Positions 42,023 through 51,444 of a DNA stretch of 64,000 nucleotides are shown here, one piece after another. Below the pieces are notes generated by a model. The model saw only the letters and a list, made by a program, of their open reading frames with translations. It had not been told where the DNA came from and made no database searches. The DNA is from Sphingobacterium sp. SGG-5 (GTDB lineage Bacteria; Bacteroidota; Bacteroidia; Sphingobacteriales; Sphingobacteriaceae): the NCBI RefSeq assembly GCF_011043525.1, contig NZ_JAAKGO010000005.1, forward strand, positions 372,001 to 436,000, given 5' to 3'. Numbering within the stretch: position 1 is the stretch's first letter; every line of letters begins with the position of its first letter. The translations under genes were made by a program, and so were the position numbers.

Positions 42023-43765
42023 TTACCTCTCTTCAGCTATCTCTCCCCGATCCATCAATATACGCCCTGCATGCCCACCCAGACCAACACATTGTTGTAT
42101 ACCCTCTTGCAAACTCTTCCATAACGTTTTAAAGAAAGAATATGCAGGCACCCGCGTATAGTTGACATAGCCTACACGGTGCTCACCATTAGCTGCCGGA
42201 TTGCTATCATCAATCAGCAATTGGTTGACAAGAAAGGAAAGTACACCTTTCTTTTTTCTGGTCGGCTTATCTCCTGGCGTATAGAGCAGATTGATCTTAA
42301 GATCATCGTAGTCAAAACGAAATTCACCCCAGTTTTTATAATCGGTCCCTTGCATATCAAAACGTATGCCGTGTATATTGCCCGAACCAAATTCAAAATT
42401 AAGCAAGGGAGTTAGGATTCTGTTAAATGCCGGTGCCTGCATCCTACCTAATGTTCCTTTATAGGTGTGGCTACCGTTCTTGCTCAACATATCAAATCCA
42501 AATTGGGCGTGCAACACCCCTACCCCCATGATCTTGGCTTGTAGATCGGCCCGCATAAATTTATCTTTTACCAGCTTGCTCGTATCATTGGTCAAATTGG
42601 TGATATTCCCTTTTGCTTGCTGAAAAGTAATCACACCTTCCTGATTATACTTGGCACTATACTCCTGATAGGAAACATCGACATTATTTACGAAAATCGT
42701 ATCACATCGAATGCGTTGATCCATTTTCATAACGATCTGATGCGGCGCCTCACCTACTTTAGAAATACTATCCTTCTGGAACCGCTTATCTTTATGAAAC
42801 GAGGCAGAGCCACCTTTTATGTAAGCATACTTGGCATGAAGTAAACGATTGCTGGCCATTTCATTCATATCAATACCTTCTAACCGAAGTGTATCCCAAG
42901 CTAAGATGATCATCGCCTTATTCTTCTTATCTTGTTTAAAGTAATCAAGTTTACGAATTTTTGGTGCAAGGACAATCTTATGGAACAGTGCCTGCTGACT
43001 TTTACTGTGGAAAGTCAAACGCTCAAATTTTATTTTATACACACTATTCGGAAATTCGTAATCAAAACGGGGAATATCCAGATCGATCTCTTTTGCATAA
43101 AATAAACGAGAAGTATCACGAGCAGAATTTGCATCCAACAAAAAATCACCAATTACAATCTGGGTGCTATCTATAGCTACATCTGTAGATACCTCATCCT
43201 CATCCGTTACAGTCGACAACTTAAAATTCATATTATCCAGCGTGATTTGATCCACCTTTACTGCATTAAAATCATCTTTAATATGTTCATATAAAGATTT
43301 GGATTCCTTATTTTTCACGCTATCGGTATAGGCATGTTGTTTACGAATAAGATGGATAGCGGCCGAGTCTATTCGAATATGACCGATATTGATTTTTTTC
43401 ACCACCAAAATATCCCAAATGCTCAGGCTTGTAAGTTCCAAAGAAGAGACTTTGATATGGAAGCGGTTGTCCGGAGCTTTTTGAGCGGCCTCCAGTCTAT
43501 GATAGATTGTGGAATCAGAAAGGAGTTCGGCATTTTGTAGGGTAACATTTCCTGCCAGAAGATTGACATCAAGAGCATCATAGTTTAAGGTATATAAACT
43601 ATCGGTGGATTTTACTATCCGCTCTGTCAGTTTGGCTTTAATGGTGGACTTCCAGGCCCGGATATAATACCACCCCACTCCCAGCAATATCAGAATAACC
43701 ACCATGATGGTTCCAAGAATAATCTTACGGCGGTTATACTTCATACTAAACTGAGGATTACACAT
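42023..43765 (-). CDS. AsmA/DUF748-like membrane-anchored protein
   Basis: This 580-residue protein has an N-terminal membrane helix (IILGTIMVVILILLGVGWYYI) and a long strand-rich body containing NYDALDVNLLAGNVTLQNAEL and IRFDMQGTDYKNWGEFRF, resembling AsmA-like/DUF748 proteins of the bridge-like lipid-transfer group. The C-terminal stretch (LWKSLQEGIQQCVG) may be an amphipathic helix. A role in envelope lipid movement is inference from family resemblance. The ATG at 43744 (MKYNRRK) is an equally good start. The stop lies 35 bp from tRNA-Ala, in convergent orientation. Confidence 0.6.
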   Translation of the reverse strand: MCNPQFSMKYNRRKIILGTIMVVILILLGVGWYYIRAWKSTIKAKLTERIVKSTDSLYTLNYDALDVNLLAGNVTLQNAELLSDSTIYHRLEAAQKAPDNRFHIKVSSLELTSLSIWDILVVKKINIGHIRIDSAAIHLIRKQHAYTDSVKNKESKSLYEHIKDDFNAVKVDQITLDNMNFKLSTVTDEDEVSTDVAIDSTQIVIGDFLLDANSARDTSRLFYAKEIDLDIPRFDYEFPNSVYKIKFERLTFHSKSQQALFHKIVLAPKIRKLDYFKQDKKNKAMIILAWDTLRLEGIDMNEMASNRLLHAKYAYIKGGSASFHKDKRFQKDSISKVGEAPHQIVMKMDQRIRCDTIFVNNVDVSYQEYSAKYNQEGVITFQQAKGNITNLTNDTSKLVKDKFMRADLQAKIMGVGVLHAQFGFDMLSKNGSHTYKGTLGRMQAPAFNRILTPLLNFEFGSGNIHGIRFDMQGTDYKNWGEFRFDYDDLKINLLYTPGDKPTRKKKGVLSFLVNQLLIDDSNPAANGEHRVGYVNYTRVPAYSFFKTLWKSLQEGIQQCVGLGGHAGRILMDRGEIAEER

Positions 43766-43810
43766 CGTCTACATAAAAAACAATATAATAACCAATATGT
43801 TTAGCATGAA

Positions 43811-43842
43811 AAAACCTCCAAGAGTTATCCCTTGAAGGTTTT
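43811..43842 (-). terminator. terminator of rplU-rpmA
   Basis: AAAACCTTCAAG pairs with CTTGGAGGTTTT around an 8-nt loop, followed on the minus strand by a T run. Confidence 0.85.
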
Positions 43843-43865
43843 GTATAATGTTGTTAAGTTCAACC

Positions 43866-44129
43866 TTAGTTTTGCTCGGCAGGAATTACCGAAACATAAG
43901 ATTTATTGTTTGCTTTTTTACGGAAAACAACAGTACCGTCAACTAAAGCATGTAAGGTATGGTCTCTACCAATACCTACATTTTTATCTGGATTGTGTTG
44001 TGTACCACGCTGACGAACGATAATGTTGCCGGCAATAGCTTGTTGACCACCAAAAATTTTGACGCCCAATCTCTTACTGTGTGACTCACGGCCGTTCTTC
44101 GAACTACCCGCACCTTTTTTGTGTGCCAT
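43866..44129 (-). CDS. rpmA: 50S ribosomal protein L27
   Basis: This 87-residue protein begins [20 protein letters not shown] and contains [21 protein letters not shown] and [15 protein letters not shown], all diagnostic of L27, which reaches the peptidyl-transferase centre. There is no N-terminal cleavage extension of the Firmicutes kind. It follows rplU by 58 nt. Confidence 0.98.
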   Translation of the reverse strand: MAHKKGAGSSKNGRESHSKRLGVKIFGGQQAIAGNIIVRQRGTQHNPDKNVGIGRDHTLHALVDGTVVFRKKANNKSYVSVIPAEQN

Positions 44130-44187
44130 TTCTTTATCTAATTTATGATCCTAAGACCTGTGATTAAAATACTTTTAAAAACTTTAC

Positions 44188-44499
44188 TTACAGACTAATA
44201 CCCGTAATCTGGATTTTAGTAAACTGCTGACGGTGTCCGTTTTTCTTCTTGTAACCTTTACGGCGTTTTTTCTTAAAAACGATAACTTTATCACCTTTCA
44301 AATGAGACAAAATCGTAGCCGAAACTTTAGCTCCTGAGATACTTGGCGCACCTACAGTAAATTTACCACCGTCCTCTGCTAACAATACATTGTCAAATTC
44401 AATACTAGCGCCTTCTTCTCCTTGTAAACGGTGCACAAAAAGAGACTGGTCTTTTGCAACCTTAAATTGCTGTCCTGCTATATTTACTATTGCGTACAT
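44188..44499 (-). CDS. rplU: 50S ribosomal protein L21
   Basis: This 103-residue protein begins [18 protein letters not shown] and ends with [19 protein letters not shown], typical of L21, a 23S rRNA binding protein. rplU-rpmA is a conserved pair. A -7 box at 44531-44538 lies 31 bp upstream. Confidence 0.98.
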   Translation of the reverse strand: MYAIVNIAGQQFKVAKDQSLFVHRLQGEEGASIEFDNVLLAEDGGKFTVGAPSISGAKVSATILSHLKGDKVIVFKKKRRKGYKKKNGHRQQFTKIQITGISL

Positions 44500-44530
44500 T
44501 GTTATTTATATATAATTATTTAATGAGTGG

Positions 44531-44538
44531 CAAAGATA
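44531..44538 (-). promoter_or_regulatory. -7 promoter element of rplU-rpmA
   Basis: The minus strand reads TATCTTTG (TAnnTTTG), 31 bp upstream of the rplU ATG. Confidence 0.55.
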
Positions 44539-44561
44539 GCAGATTATTTCGGATTGCACAA

Positions 44562-45527
44562 TTATTTTTTTGTAAATGCATCCATGATCTCCATACAAAC
44601 GACACCATCTTCGATCGAACAGGGATTATCTCGCTGATCTAAGAAATACTGAACAGTGTGCGCAATCATGGGCTGCTGCACATGCGGGAGCGGCTCAAAG
44701 GGAAATTCTTCCGTAGAACCTTCCCGCTCCAAAACAATGGGCGTGCCCTCGAAGAAGGAAAACCGTAAAACACCGTCTGTCCCCAATATCTCACACGTAT
44801 CTTTTTGCTGTTGTTGTCCAAAATCCCATACGCCGTTGAATAAAACATCGTCTGCAAATAAAACCTGCCCCGAAACACGGGTTGCCGGAGCTTCCAACCC
44901 ATAGGCGTCCGACAGGCCACAATAATGCACCGGTTTACCAAAGATGGCCAACATCAGATCCAATTGATGAGGTGCCAGATCATGGAATAGACCACCGCCT
45001 GAAATTGCAGGATCTACACGCCATTTATTTTTGGATATGGACAGGACTTCGGCAGACTGTGCCTTTTTATAGATCTTGAGCTGTACCAGCGTAGGCTTTC
45101 CGATAAGCCCCGTCTGAACAATGTCTTTTATCTTCAAAAAATAGGGATTGGCCCTACGGTAATGGGCCACCACCAATTTGCCACCATACCGTGCCAACAT
45201 GTCTTTCATCTGCCGGGCTTCCTCCGCATTTAAAGCCAAGGGTTTCTCCACATAAACCATTTTACCGGCCTGCAGCGACTTCTGTACATAATGAAGATGC
45301 ACATAAGGAGGTGTCGCAATATATACGGCATTAATCTCCGGGTTGGCCAACATTTTATCCACATCCGTATACCACTGTGCTATACCATGCCGAGCAGCAT
45401 AATCTTTCACCTTTTCTTCGTCGCGACGCATTACTGCTATCAGATCCGAATTTGGCACCTTTTTAAAAGCAGGACCGCTCTTCACTTCGGTCACATCGCC
45501 GGCACCGATCATCCCCCATTTTATCAT
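44562..45527 (-). CDS. Gfo/Idh/MocA-family oxidoreductase
   Basis: This 321-residue NAD(P)-dependent sugar-type oxidoreductase has the Rossmann loop WGMIGAGDVTEVKSGPAF, NAVYIATPPYVHLHYV, the catalytic-region motif VEKPLALNAEEARQM with its EKP lysine, and GGGLFHDLAPHQLDLM with the conserved histidine. The substrate is unknown. The ATG at 45527 is preferred over a TTG 6 nt upstream. It has its own promoter and no obvious partner genes. Confidence 0.88.
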   Translation of the reverse strand: MIKWGMIGAGDVTEVKSGPAFKKVPNSDLIAVMRRDEEKVKDYAARHGIAQWYTDVDKMLANPEINAVYIATPPYVHLHYVQKSLQAGKMVYVEKPLALNAEEARQMKDMLARYGGKLVVAHYRRANPYFLKIKDIVQTGLIGKPTLVQLKIYKKAQSAEVLSISKNKWRVDPAISGGGLFHDLAPHQLDLMLAIFGKPVHYCGLSDAYGLEAPATRVSGQVLFADDVLFNGVWDFGQQQQKDTCEILGTDGVLRFSFFEGTPIVLEREGSTEEFPFEPLPHVQQPMIAHTVQYFLDQRDNPCSIEDGVVCMEIMDAFTKK

Positions 45528-45547
45528 AAGCAACTTCTATTTTCCGA

Positions 45548-45578
45548 TAAACTTAGATAAAGTTAGTTTTATATGCAA
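45548..45578 (-). promoter_or_regulatory. promoter of the Gfo/Idh gene (extended module)
   Basis: TTG, 20 nt, then TAAGTTTA on the minus strand, within TTGCATATAAAAC and TTTATCTAAGTTTA. Except for the last base of the box it matches the ybbR promoter. Confidence 0.6.
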
Positions 45579-45582
45579 CAAA

Positions 45583-45612
45583 AAAGGCCCCGGTCTTGCA
45601 ACCGGAACCCTT
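45583..45612 (-). terminator. terminator of the small heat-shock gene
   Basis: The stem around CCGGT/ACCGG, with flanking GGTTC/GGCC pairing, is followed on the minus strand by six T residues, about 30 bp after the Hsp20 stop codon. It directly abuts the promoter module of the downstream gene. Confidence 0.75.
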
Positions 45613-45641
45613 AACAACCAAACTTAATCAACCTCACAAAA

Positions 45642-46085
45642 TTATTTAACGTCTATCAATCGCTTCGCGATAATAGCCTCTTCCTTTTTACCGACTTTTA
45701 CATCCAGTACACCATCGGTATAAGAAGCTTCGATATTGTTATAATCTACGGTATCAGGCAAGGTAAATGACCGGGAGAATGACGTAAAGCTATACTCTTT
45801 CTTACTGTACAATTTTTCCTTGACTTCTGTTTCTTCTGTCTTATCCACAGAAATAGTAATAATGTTTTTATCCACATTGATCTTAAAGTCCGGTTTTTGC
45901 AAACCTGGAGCTGCTAATTCAATGTTGTAGGCCTCGGGAGTTTCCGTGATATTGACCGCGGGAACCCGCGTTACCAATCGGTCGGTAATGAATGAATCGT
46001 TAAATAGATTGTCAAATACAGAATTGACAAAAGGGTTTACACCATCTGTGTTGATTGCTCGTGTTGGAAATTTAATTAATGCCAT
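45642..46085 (-). CDS. small heat-shock protein, Hsp20/alpha-crystallin family
   Basis: This 147-residue ATP-independent chaperone has the alpha-crystallin domain at about residues 38-135 (VPAVNITETPEAYNIELAAPG, FTSFSRSFTLPDTVDYNNIEASYTDGVLDV split across the two sheets) and a short C-terminal tail KRLIDVK. It forms oligomers that hold unfolding proteins. A strong ribosome site precedes the ATG. No CIRCE or sigma-32-type element was seen. Confidence 0.93.
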   Translation of the reverse strand: MALIKFPTRAINTDGVNPFVNSVFDNLFNDSFITDRLVTRVPAVNITETPEAYNIELAAPGLQKPDFKINVDKNIITISVDKTEETEVKEKLYSKKEYSFTSFSRSFTLPDTVDYNNIEASYTDGVLDVKVGKKEEAIIAKRLIDVK

Positions 46086-46092
46086 TGTTATA

Positions 46093-46099
46093 TCCTCCT
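46093..46099 (-). promoter_or_regulatory. strong ribosome binding site of the small heat-shock gene
   Basis: The minus strand reads AGGAGGA, 7 nt before the ATG. Apart from pyc this is the only strong site noticed in the window and suggests high translation. Confidence 0.75.
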
Positions 46100-46193
46100 A
46101 TTGTTTTTAATGTTATACATGCATGATTAATCAAGTTGTATTCCAAAACCAAAAACATGACTTTTTGTCTTATTGGAAGAATATTTTAAGACA

Positions 46194-46556
46194 TTATGGC
46201 ATTCCCCAACTCAGAGCTACCTCTGAGTTTGCCAAATCTCCACCAAACGCGGGATTAATCTTACGTATATTTACAACTGCCTTCGTTAGAAAGTTATACT
46301 TCTTTAACACCGCATCCAAGATATCTTCTGCTGCAGATTCCAACAATTTACGCTTAGGACTCATCACTTCCACGAGCAATTGATACAATTCCTCATAATT
46401 CACGGTATTATTCAAATCTTCTGCGTTTTCATTTTTAAAAGGAAAATACACTTCCAGTGACACAAAAAATTCATTTCCGACAATTTGTTCCTCTTCATAG
46501 AACCCGATGGGCGAGAAAAAACGAACCTCCGATAAAGCTACTTTTTGGGTTATCAT
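46194..46556 (-). CDS. folB: dihydroneopterin aldolase
   Basis: This 120-residue folate-pathway enzyme splits dihydroneopterin to 6-hydroxymethyl-dihydropterin and glycolaldehyde. It shows GFYEEEQIVGNEFFVSLEV, the NYEELYQLLVEVM segment and the KINPAFGGDLANSEV region near the C-terminus that holds pterin contacts. Length fits the octameric FolB/FolX family. It is divergent from the DPP IV gene. Confidence 0.88.
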   Translation of the reverse strand: MITQKVALSEVRFFSPIGFYEEEQIVGNEFFVSLEVYFPFKNENAEDLNNTVNYEELYQLLVEVMSPKRKLLESAAEDILDAVLKKYNFLTKAVVNIRKINPAFGGDLANSEVALSWGMP

Positions 46557-46610
46557 TCTCTAAAATAAACACAAATTTTCATTTTTCACATAAATACCTA
46601 ACTTCGTTTC

Positions 46611-48797
46611 ATGTTTACACCGATCAAGAAACTAGTATTACTTTTTTTACTCGGCTCATCTTGCGCTTATGCGCAACGTAACTTTACGATTGATGAAACC
46701 GTATATGGTCCGGGCAAATTTGCACCCAAGACATTTTACGCACTCCAATGGCTGGCCACTGACGATGCGATCAGCCATTTGAACGAAGATTACCAAAAGC
46801 TTATCGTAAGAGAACACAAAGACAATTGGGCACCCCGAGAACTGATCGCAGTTACAGATCTACAAGAGGCTATCAACGAAACGCTTCCCGCAGAAAAAAT
46901 CACACTGAAAATATTTCCACCTTCGTATACATGGAAATCCGATCGGGTATTTTCGTTTTCCGTCGCTGGCGACAAGTCAACCTATACACTGGATTACGAC
47001 ATCCGTACAAAAAAAGCCACAATCGTCGCTACGATCCCAAGCACCGCATTAAGCCCCGAATACAGTTGGGACAATAGTAACGTAGCCTATCTTGTTGGAA
47101 ACAACATTGAGATTGTCAACCGGTATGGACAGACAACGCAAGTGACAGCAGATACGGTCGATGGTATTGTCAATGGCTCGGAGTATGTCCACCGTCAGGA
47201 GTTTGGTATAAACAAAGGCATGTGGTGGTCTCCGGACAATCGGAAACTTTTATACTACCGTAAGGATGAGACGATGGTCACCAAATACCCGCTTCCGCAA
47301 TGGGACACACGTATTGCCACCATCAAAGACATCCGATATCCGATGGCGGGAATGAAAAGTGAAGAGGTGACACTGGTGGTGTACAATACCGAAACCAAGC
47401 AATACGTAACCCTACAGACCGGAGAACCCAAAGAGCAATACCTGACGACGGTGACTTGGGATCCTTCCGGCGAATATATTTACGTAGGCGTACTCAACCG
47501 AGGACAGGATCACCTCCAACTGAACCAATACAACGCACAGACAGGCGCATTTGTCAAAACCTTATTCGAAGAACGCTCGGCTACCTGGGTAGAACCACAG
47601 CAACCCTTGATCTTCCTCCCACAAGATGCGGATCAGTTTCTATACCAAACCGATAAAGACGGGTATAACCAACTCTATCTTTACGACACATCGGGCAAGC
47701 TGCTTAGACATCTTGGATACGAGGATATCGTCGTTACAGCATTCCAGGGCTTCGATAGCAAAGGCCGGAAAGCGTATTATATAGGCGCTATAAACAAGGG
47801 CTTAGAACGCCATTTATTTGAGGTCGATTTAAGATCCGGAAAAACAAAACAGCTCACCACTGAAGGCGGTGTGCATGAAGCTTCCATAAGCCCGAGCGGC
47901 CGTTTTATATGCGATCAATACAGCAACCTAAGCACGCCCAACAAAATAAGCGTCCTTTCGGGAAATGGCAAGAAAGCTACTGTCCTATTAGAGGCCGATA
48001 ATCCTTTCATTGGAACAATAACATTGCCGCATATCGAGATCAGAGAATTTACTTCTGCGGATGGGAAAACACCTTTAAATGCACGTATCACTTATCCTCC
48101 CCATTTCGATAGCAGCAAAAAGTATCCTGTAATGATCTATCTGTATGGCGGATCACACGCACAATTGGTCACCGACAGATGGTTAGGTGGCGTAGGCTAT
48201 TTTGATTTGTATATGGCCCAAAAGGGTTATGTGGTGTTCACGCTTGACAACCGAGGCTCAGACGCACGCGGACGGGACTTTACGCGTGTTACGCACCGTC
48301 AGCTGGGAGAAGCTGAAATGGCCGATCAACTGGTCGGTATTCGTTATTTACAGTCTCTTCCCTATATAGACCGGGATAAAATGGGCATCTTCGGCTGGAG
48401 CTTCGGCGGTTTTATGACCACCTCACTGATGACTAAACACAACGACATCTTTCACGCCGCGGTCGCAGGAGGACCCGTTATGGATTGGAAGTATTATGAA
48501 GTGATGTACGGCGAACGTTATATGGATACACCGCAAGAAAACCCGGAAGGATACAAAAAAACATCGTTGTTGAACAAAGCGGATCAGCTGAAGGGCAACC
48601 TGCTTATTATTCATGGGGCACAGGATCCTGTAGTTGTACAGCAGCACAGCATGGACTTTATAGAACAGTGTATCAAGCATGGAAAACAGGTTGATTACTT
48701 CCTTTATCCTACGCATGAACATAATGTAAGTGGTAAAGACCGAATCCATTTGTATGAAAAGGTCGCGCGGTATTTTGACCTTCATCTTAAAAATTAG
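46611..48797 (+). CDS. dipeptidyl peptidase IV (S9B serine protease)
   Basis: This 728-residue periplasmic protease removes dipeptides after proline or alanine. It has a signal peptide (LFLLGSSCAYAQ), an eight-bladed beta-propeller (about residues 60-480) with the substrate-N-terminus glutamates in VHRQEFGINKGMWWSPD, and an alpha/beta-hydrolase domain with nucleophile GWSFGGFM, aspartate in IHGAQDPVV and histidine in PTHEHNV. All catalytic residues are present. It serves peptide and amino-acid nutrition. Confidence 0.95.
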   Translation: MFTPIKKLVLLFLLGSSCAYAQRNFTIDETVYGPGKFAPKTFYALQWLATDDAISHLNEDYQKLIVREHKDNWAPRELIAVTDLQEAINETLPAEKITLKIFPPSYTWKSDRVFSFSVAGDKSTYTLDYDIRTKKATIVATIPSTALSPEYSWDNSNVAYLVGNNIEIVNRYGQTTQVTADTVDGIVNGSEYVHRQEFGINKGMWWSPDNRKLLYYRKDETMVTKYPLPQWDTRIATIKDIRYPMAGMKSEEVTLVVYNTETKQYVTLQTGEPKEQYLTTVTWDPSGEYIYVGVLNRGQDHLQLNQYNAQTGAFVKTLFEERSATWVEPQQPLIFLPQDADQFLYQTDKDGYNQLYLYDTSGKLLRHLGYEDIVVTAFQGFDSKGRKAYYIGAINKGLERHLFEVDLRSGKTKQLTTEGGVHEASISPSGRFICDQYSNLSTPNKISVLSGNGKKATVLLEADNPFIGTITLPHIEIREFTSADGKTPLNARITYPPHFDSSKKYPVMIYLYGGSHAQLVTDRWLGGVGYFDLYMAQKGYVVFTLDNRGSDARGRDFTRVTHRQLGEAEMADQLVGIRYLQSLPYIDRDKMGIFGWSFGGFMTTSLMTKHNDIFHAAVAGGPVMDWKYYEVMYGERYMDTPQENPEGYKKTSLLNKADQLKGNLLIIHGAQDPVVVQQHSMDFIEQCIKHGKQVDYFLYPTHEHNVSGKDRIHLYEKVARYFDLHLKN

Positions 48798-48903
48798 ATA
48801 TAGGTTTTAAACTTTAGCTACGCTTCCTTGTTCTATAATAAATGTATAGACGTTGTAGCGAAAGAATCAAAAGAGACGTTTATCATCAGCAAAATAACGT
48901 GTA

Positions 48904-49686
48904 ATGAAATTTAACATCATACTAATCGCAGCAGTTCTTTTCTGTATCGTAAACAGTTGTGGGTTGCGTAAACAAGAAAGCACCGCACAGGTGGAAAACA
49001 GTACAGATATTTATCAAGGAAAATGGAAGCTCATTGAGCTGAACGGAAGTCCCGTGGCGGATAAAGTCAACGGTAAAGAGCCTTTCCTCGTGTTCGACAA
49101 AACCACAAAACGCTATTCGGCCTCGGGAGGCTGTAATGGCTTAGGCGGAAACTTTGAACTCAAAGCAAACCAACAGATAACTTTTTCGCAGGGTATGTCT
49201 ACCATGATGGCCTGTCAGGATATGACGATCGAACGGGGTTTCGGTCAGCTCTTTGCCCAAGCGGATAACTATACCCTAGCGGGCGACATCCTATCCTTGA
49301 AAAAAGGCAAGGAAACGTTAGCAAAATTTAAAACGATGCCTCAACAAAATGCAAATTTAGAAGGCACCTGGCAGTTGGATTATCTAGGCGATCCGGGTGA
49401 AAACTTCGAAGAGCTGTATGCCAACAAAAAACCAACGATTACATTCAATCTTACCGAGAAGAAAATCTCCGGGAACAGCAGCTGCAACAATTATTTCAGC
49501 ACATTTAACACCGAAGGGAGCACAATCCGCTTCGGCGAGATTGGATCTACCCGCATGTTCTGCCCCGGCAACGGCGAAGCGGTTTTCTTTGAAAACTTAA
49601 AAAAGGTCAACGCATTTAGTGTGCAAGGCGACCAGCTCCATTTCATAATGGGCGATATTGCTATTATGCGGTTTAAAAAAATCTAA
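48904..49686 (+). CDS. lipoprotein with two META domains
   Basis: This 260-residue protein has a lipobox ending in Cys19 (CIVNSC) and two HslJ-like META domains, roughly residues 38-140 and 150-258. Each contains the family pattern: SASGGCNGLGGNFEL with MSTMMACQDMTIE, and SGNSSCNNYFSTF with STRMFCPGNGEAV. The domain pair suggests an internal duplication. META-domain proteins are linked to heat or antibiotic tolerance in other bacteria; here function is unknown. Confidence 0.85.
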   Translation: MKFNIILIAAVLFCIVNSCGLRKQESTAQVENSTDIYQGKWKLIELNGSPVADKVNGKEPFLVFDKTTKRYSASGGCNGLGGNFELKANQQITFSQGMSTMMACQDMTIERGFGQLFAQADNYTLAGDILSLKKGKETLAKFKTMPQQNANLEGTWQLDYLGDPGENFEELYANKKPTITFNLTEKKISGNSSCNNYFSTFNTEGSTIRFGEIGSTRMFCPGNGEAVFFENLKKVNAFSVQGDQLHFIMGDIAIMRFKKI

Positions 49687-49694
49687 CGGAATTT

Positions 49695-50567
49695 TTACCC
49701 AAACAAATCCGAGCTCAGATAACGATCCCCTCGATCGCAAGAGATAAAGACAATCACGCCCTCATCGATTTCATCCACGATCTGCAGGGCAGCGTGAAAT
49801 GCTCCACCTGTGCTCATACCCGAAAACACGCCCGCTTCACGCGCCAAGGCCCTCGACCGCTGTACCGCATCTTCCTGACTGACGTCAATGACACGATCTA
49901 CCCGCGAAGCATCAAATATTTTTGGCAGATAAGCCACAGGCCAGCGACGGATCCCCGGAATAGAAGCCTCTTCCGTGGGCTGACAGCCGACAATCTGGAC
50001 TTCGGAATTTTGTTCCTTTAGAAACATGGAGCACCCCATGATGGTACCTGTAGTACCCATAGCACTCACAAAATGCGTAATCGTGCCCGCCGTATCCCGC
50101 CATATTTCAGGCCCTGTTGTTTTAATATGTGCTTTATAGTTATCCGGATTCGAAAATTGATTCAAAATGAAGATACCTTCTTTTTCTGCCTTCTCTTCCG
50201 CATAATCCCGACAGGTCTCCATACCCTCCAGCAAGGTCACCCGAGCACCATACGCCTTCATTGTCAGTGTGCGCTCGCGCGTAGAAGTCGTTGGCATCAC
50301 CAGCTCCAGATCCAACCCATATATACCGGCAATCATCGCCAAGGCTATGCCCGTATTGCCGCTCGTCGCTTCGATAAGCTTATCTCCTTTTTTGATATCC
50401 CCACGTTCCATCGCTGACTTTATCATATTCAACGCAGGGCGGTCTTTAACCGACCCCGCAGGATTGTTCCCTTCGAGCTTCACAAAGATCTGCACCTTTG
50501 GGTTGTTGTGAAAACCTTTAATTTCGACCAGTGGCGTATTGCCGATAGCATCTATAATATTTCCCAT
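49695..50567 (-). CDS. cysM: cysteine synthase B
   Basis: This 290-residue PLP enzyme makes cysteine from O-acetylserine and sulfide or thiosulfate. The PLP lysine lies in NPAGSVKDRPALNM, the phosphate cup in SGNTGIALAM, and FISCDRGDRYLSS near the C-terminus binds the ring nitrogen. Ser-rich loop EATSGNTG and MIKSAMERGDIKKGDK fit CysM rather than CysK. The ATG at 50567 lies 1 nt after the cysE stop, showing a cysE-cysM operon. Confidence 0.93.
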   Translation of the reverse strand: MGNIIDAIGNTPLVEIKGFHNNPKVQIFVKLEGNNPAGSVKDRPALNMIKSAMERGDIKKGDKLIEATSGNTGIALAMIAGIYGLDLELVMPTTSTRERTLTMKAYGARVTLLEGMETCRDYAEEKAEKEGIFILNQFSNPDNYKAHIKTTGPEIWRDTAGTITHFVSAMGTTGTIMGCSMFLKEQNSEVQIVGCQPTEEASIPGIRRWPVAYLPKIFDASRVDRVIDVSQEDAVQRSRALAREAGVFSGMSTGGAFHAALQIVDEIDEGVIVFISCDRGDRYLSSDLFG

Positions 50568-50568
50568 G

Positions 50569-51378
50569 TTATAAAGCAGGTTTTGTGTCAATAAATTTTG
50601 AATTTGGTTGGTGATACACCGTGGTATACGGCGGCACGCTTGCCGTCAGCCATACATTTCCGCCGATCACCGAATGATGGCCTACCTGCGTTTCACCGCC
50701 CAGGATAGTCGCACCGGCATAGATAATCACATGATCCTCAATAATAGGATGTCGCTGCTTGCCCGCGAATATTTTGTCCACACTCAGTGCACCCAAAGTC
50801 ACCCCTTGGTAGAGCTTCACATGATCACCGATGATGCATGTCTCACCGATTACCAGTCCGGTACCATGGTCTATATACAAATACTTTCCGATCTGTGCTC
50901 CCGGATGTATGTCAATCCCTGTTTTCGAATGCACATATTCCGTAAGAATTCGTGGAATAAGCGGCACTCCCGCCTTCCATAGCTCGTGAGCCATGCGATA
51001 AATACATATCGCTGTAAAGCCCGGATAGGTACGTATTACTTCTCGGATACTCTGTGCCGCAGGGTCACCGTTCATAATCGCCTCCGCATCCGTCTGCATC
51101 ACTTCATATACGGCAGGCAGATCTTCAAAAAACCGACGGGCAATCTCTTTATTATCACAATGGGAACAGGCTTTGGTTTTGAGCAGCAGCTCAAATAATT
51201 CATTTTCAGCCTGCTCAAAGGCTAATTTAATTTCCTCTACACTCTGAAATCCTTTTGAATTCTGTTCGGGAAACAAGAGATGTAGCACATTCTGGGCCCA
51301 CTTCGCGATATCCTTATTCGAAGGCATATCCTGCACCTCCAGCTGCTTCAAAAACAAATGCCTATAAAATTCATCCAT
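50569..51378 (-). CDS. cysE: serine O-acetyltransferase
   Basis: This 269-residue enzyme makes O-acetylserine for the next gene, cysM. It has the N-terminal helical domain (to about residue 145) and a left-handed beta-helix of hexapeptide repeats: IDIHPGAQIGKYLYIDHGTG, VIGETCIIGDHVKLYQGVTL, RHPIIEDHVIIYAGATILG. The catalytic histidines fall in DHGTG and the RHP repeat. The C-terminal tail (HQPNSKFIDTKPAL) is shorter than the feedback-sensitive and CysK-binding tail of E. coli and does not end in Ile. Confidence 0.94.
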   Translation of the reverse strand: MDEFYRHLFLKQLEVQDMPSNKDIAKWAQNVLHLLFPEQNSKGFQSVEEIKLAFEQAENELFELLLKTKACSHCDNKEIARRFFEDLPAVYEVMQTDAEAIMNGDPAAQSIREVIRTYPGFTAICIYRMAHELWKAGVPLIPRILTEYVHSKTGIDIHPGAQIGKYLYIDHGTGLVIGETCIIGDHVKLYQGVTLGALSVDKIFAGKQRHPIIEDHVIIYAGATILGGETQVGHHSVIGGNVWLTASVPPYTTVYHQPNSKFIDTKPAL

Positions 51379-51398
51379 GTTTTTTAATCCTATTTATA

Positions 51399-51406
51399 CA
51401 AAATTA
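51399..51406 (-). promoter_or_regulatory. -7 promoter element of cysE-cysM
   Basis: The minus strand reads TAATTTTG, 20 bp upstream of cysE, preceded by CGTGAATGCAAAGCATTTTAT. That sequence matches the amino-acid-dehydrogenase promoter at 39822-39854 almost base for base. Confidence 0.55.
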
Positions 51407-51444
51407 TATAAAATGCTTTGCATTCACGGTATATACCTATCACC

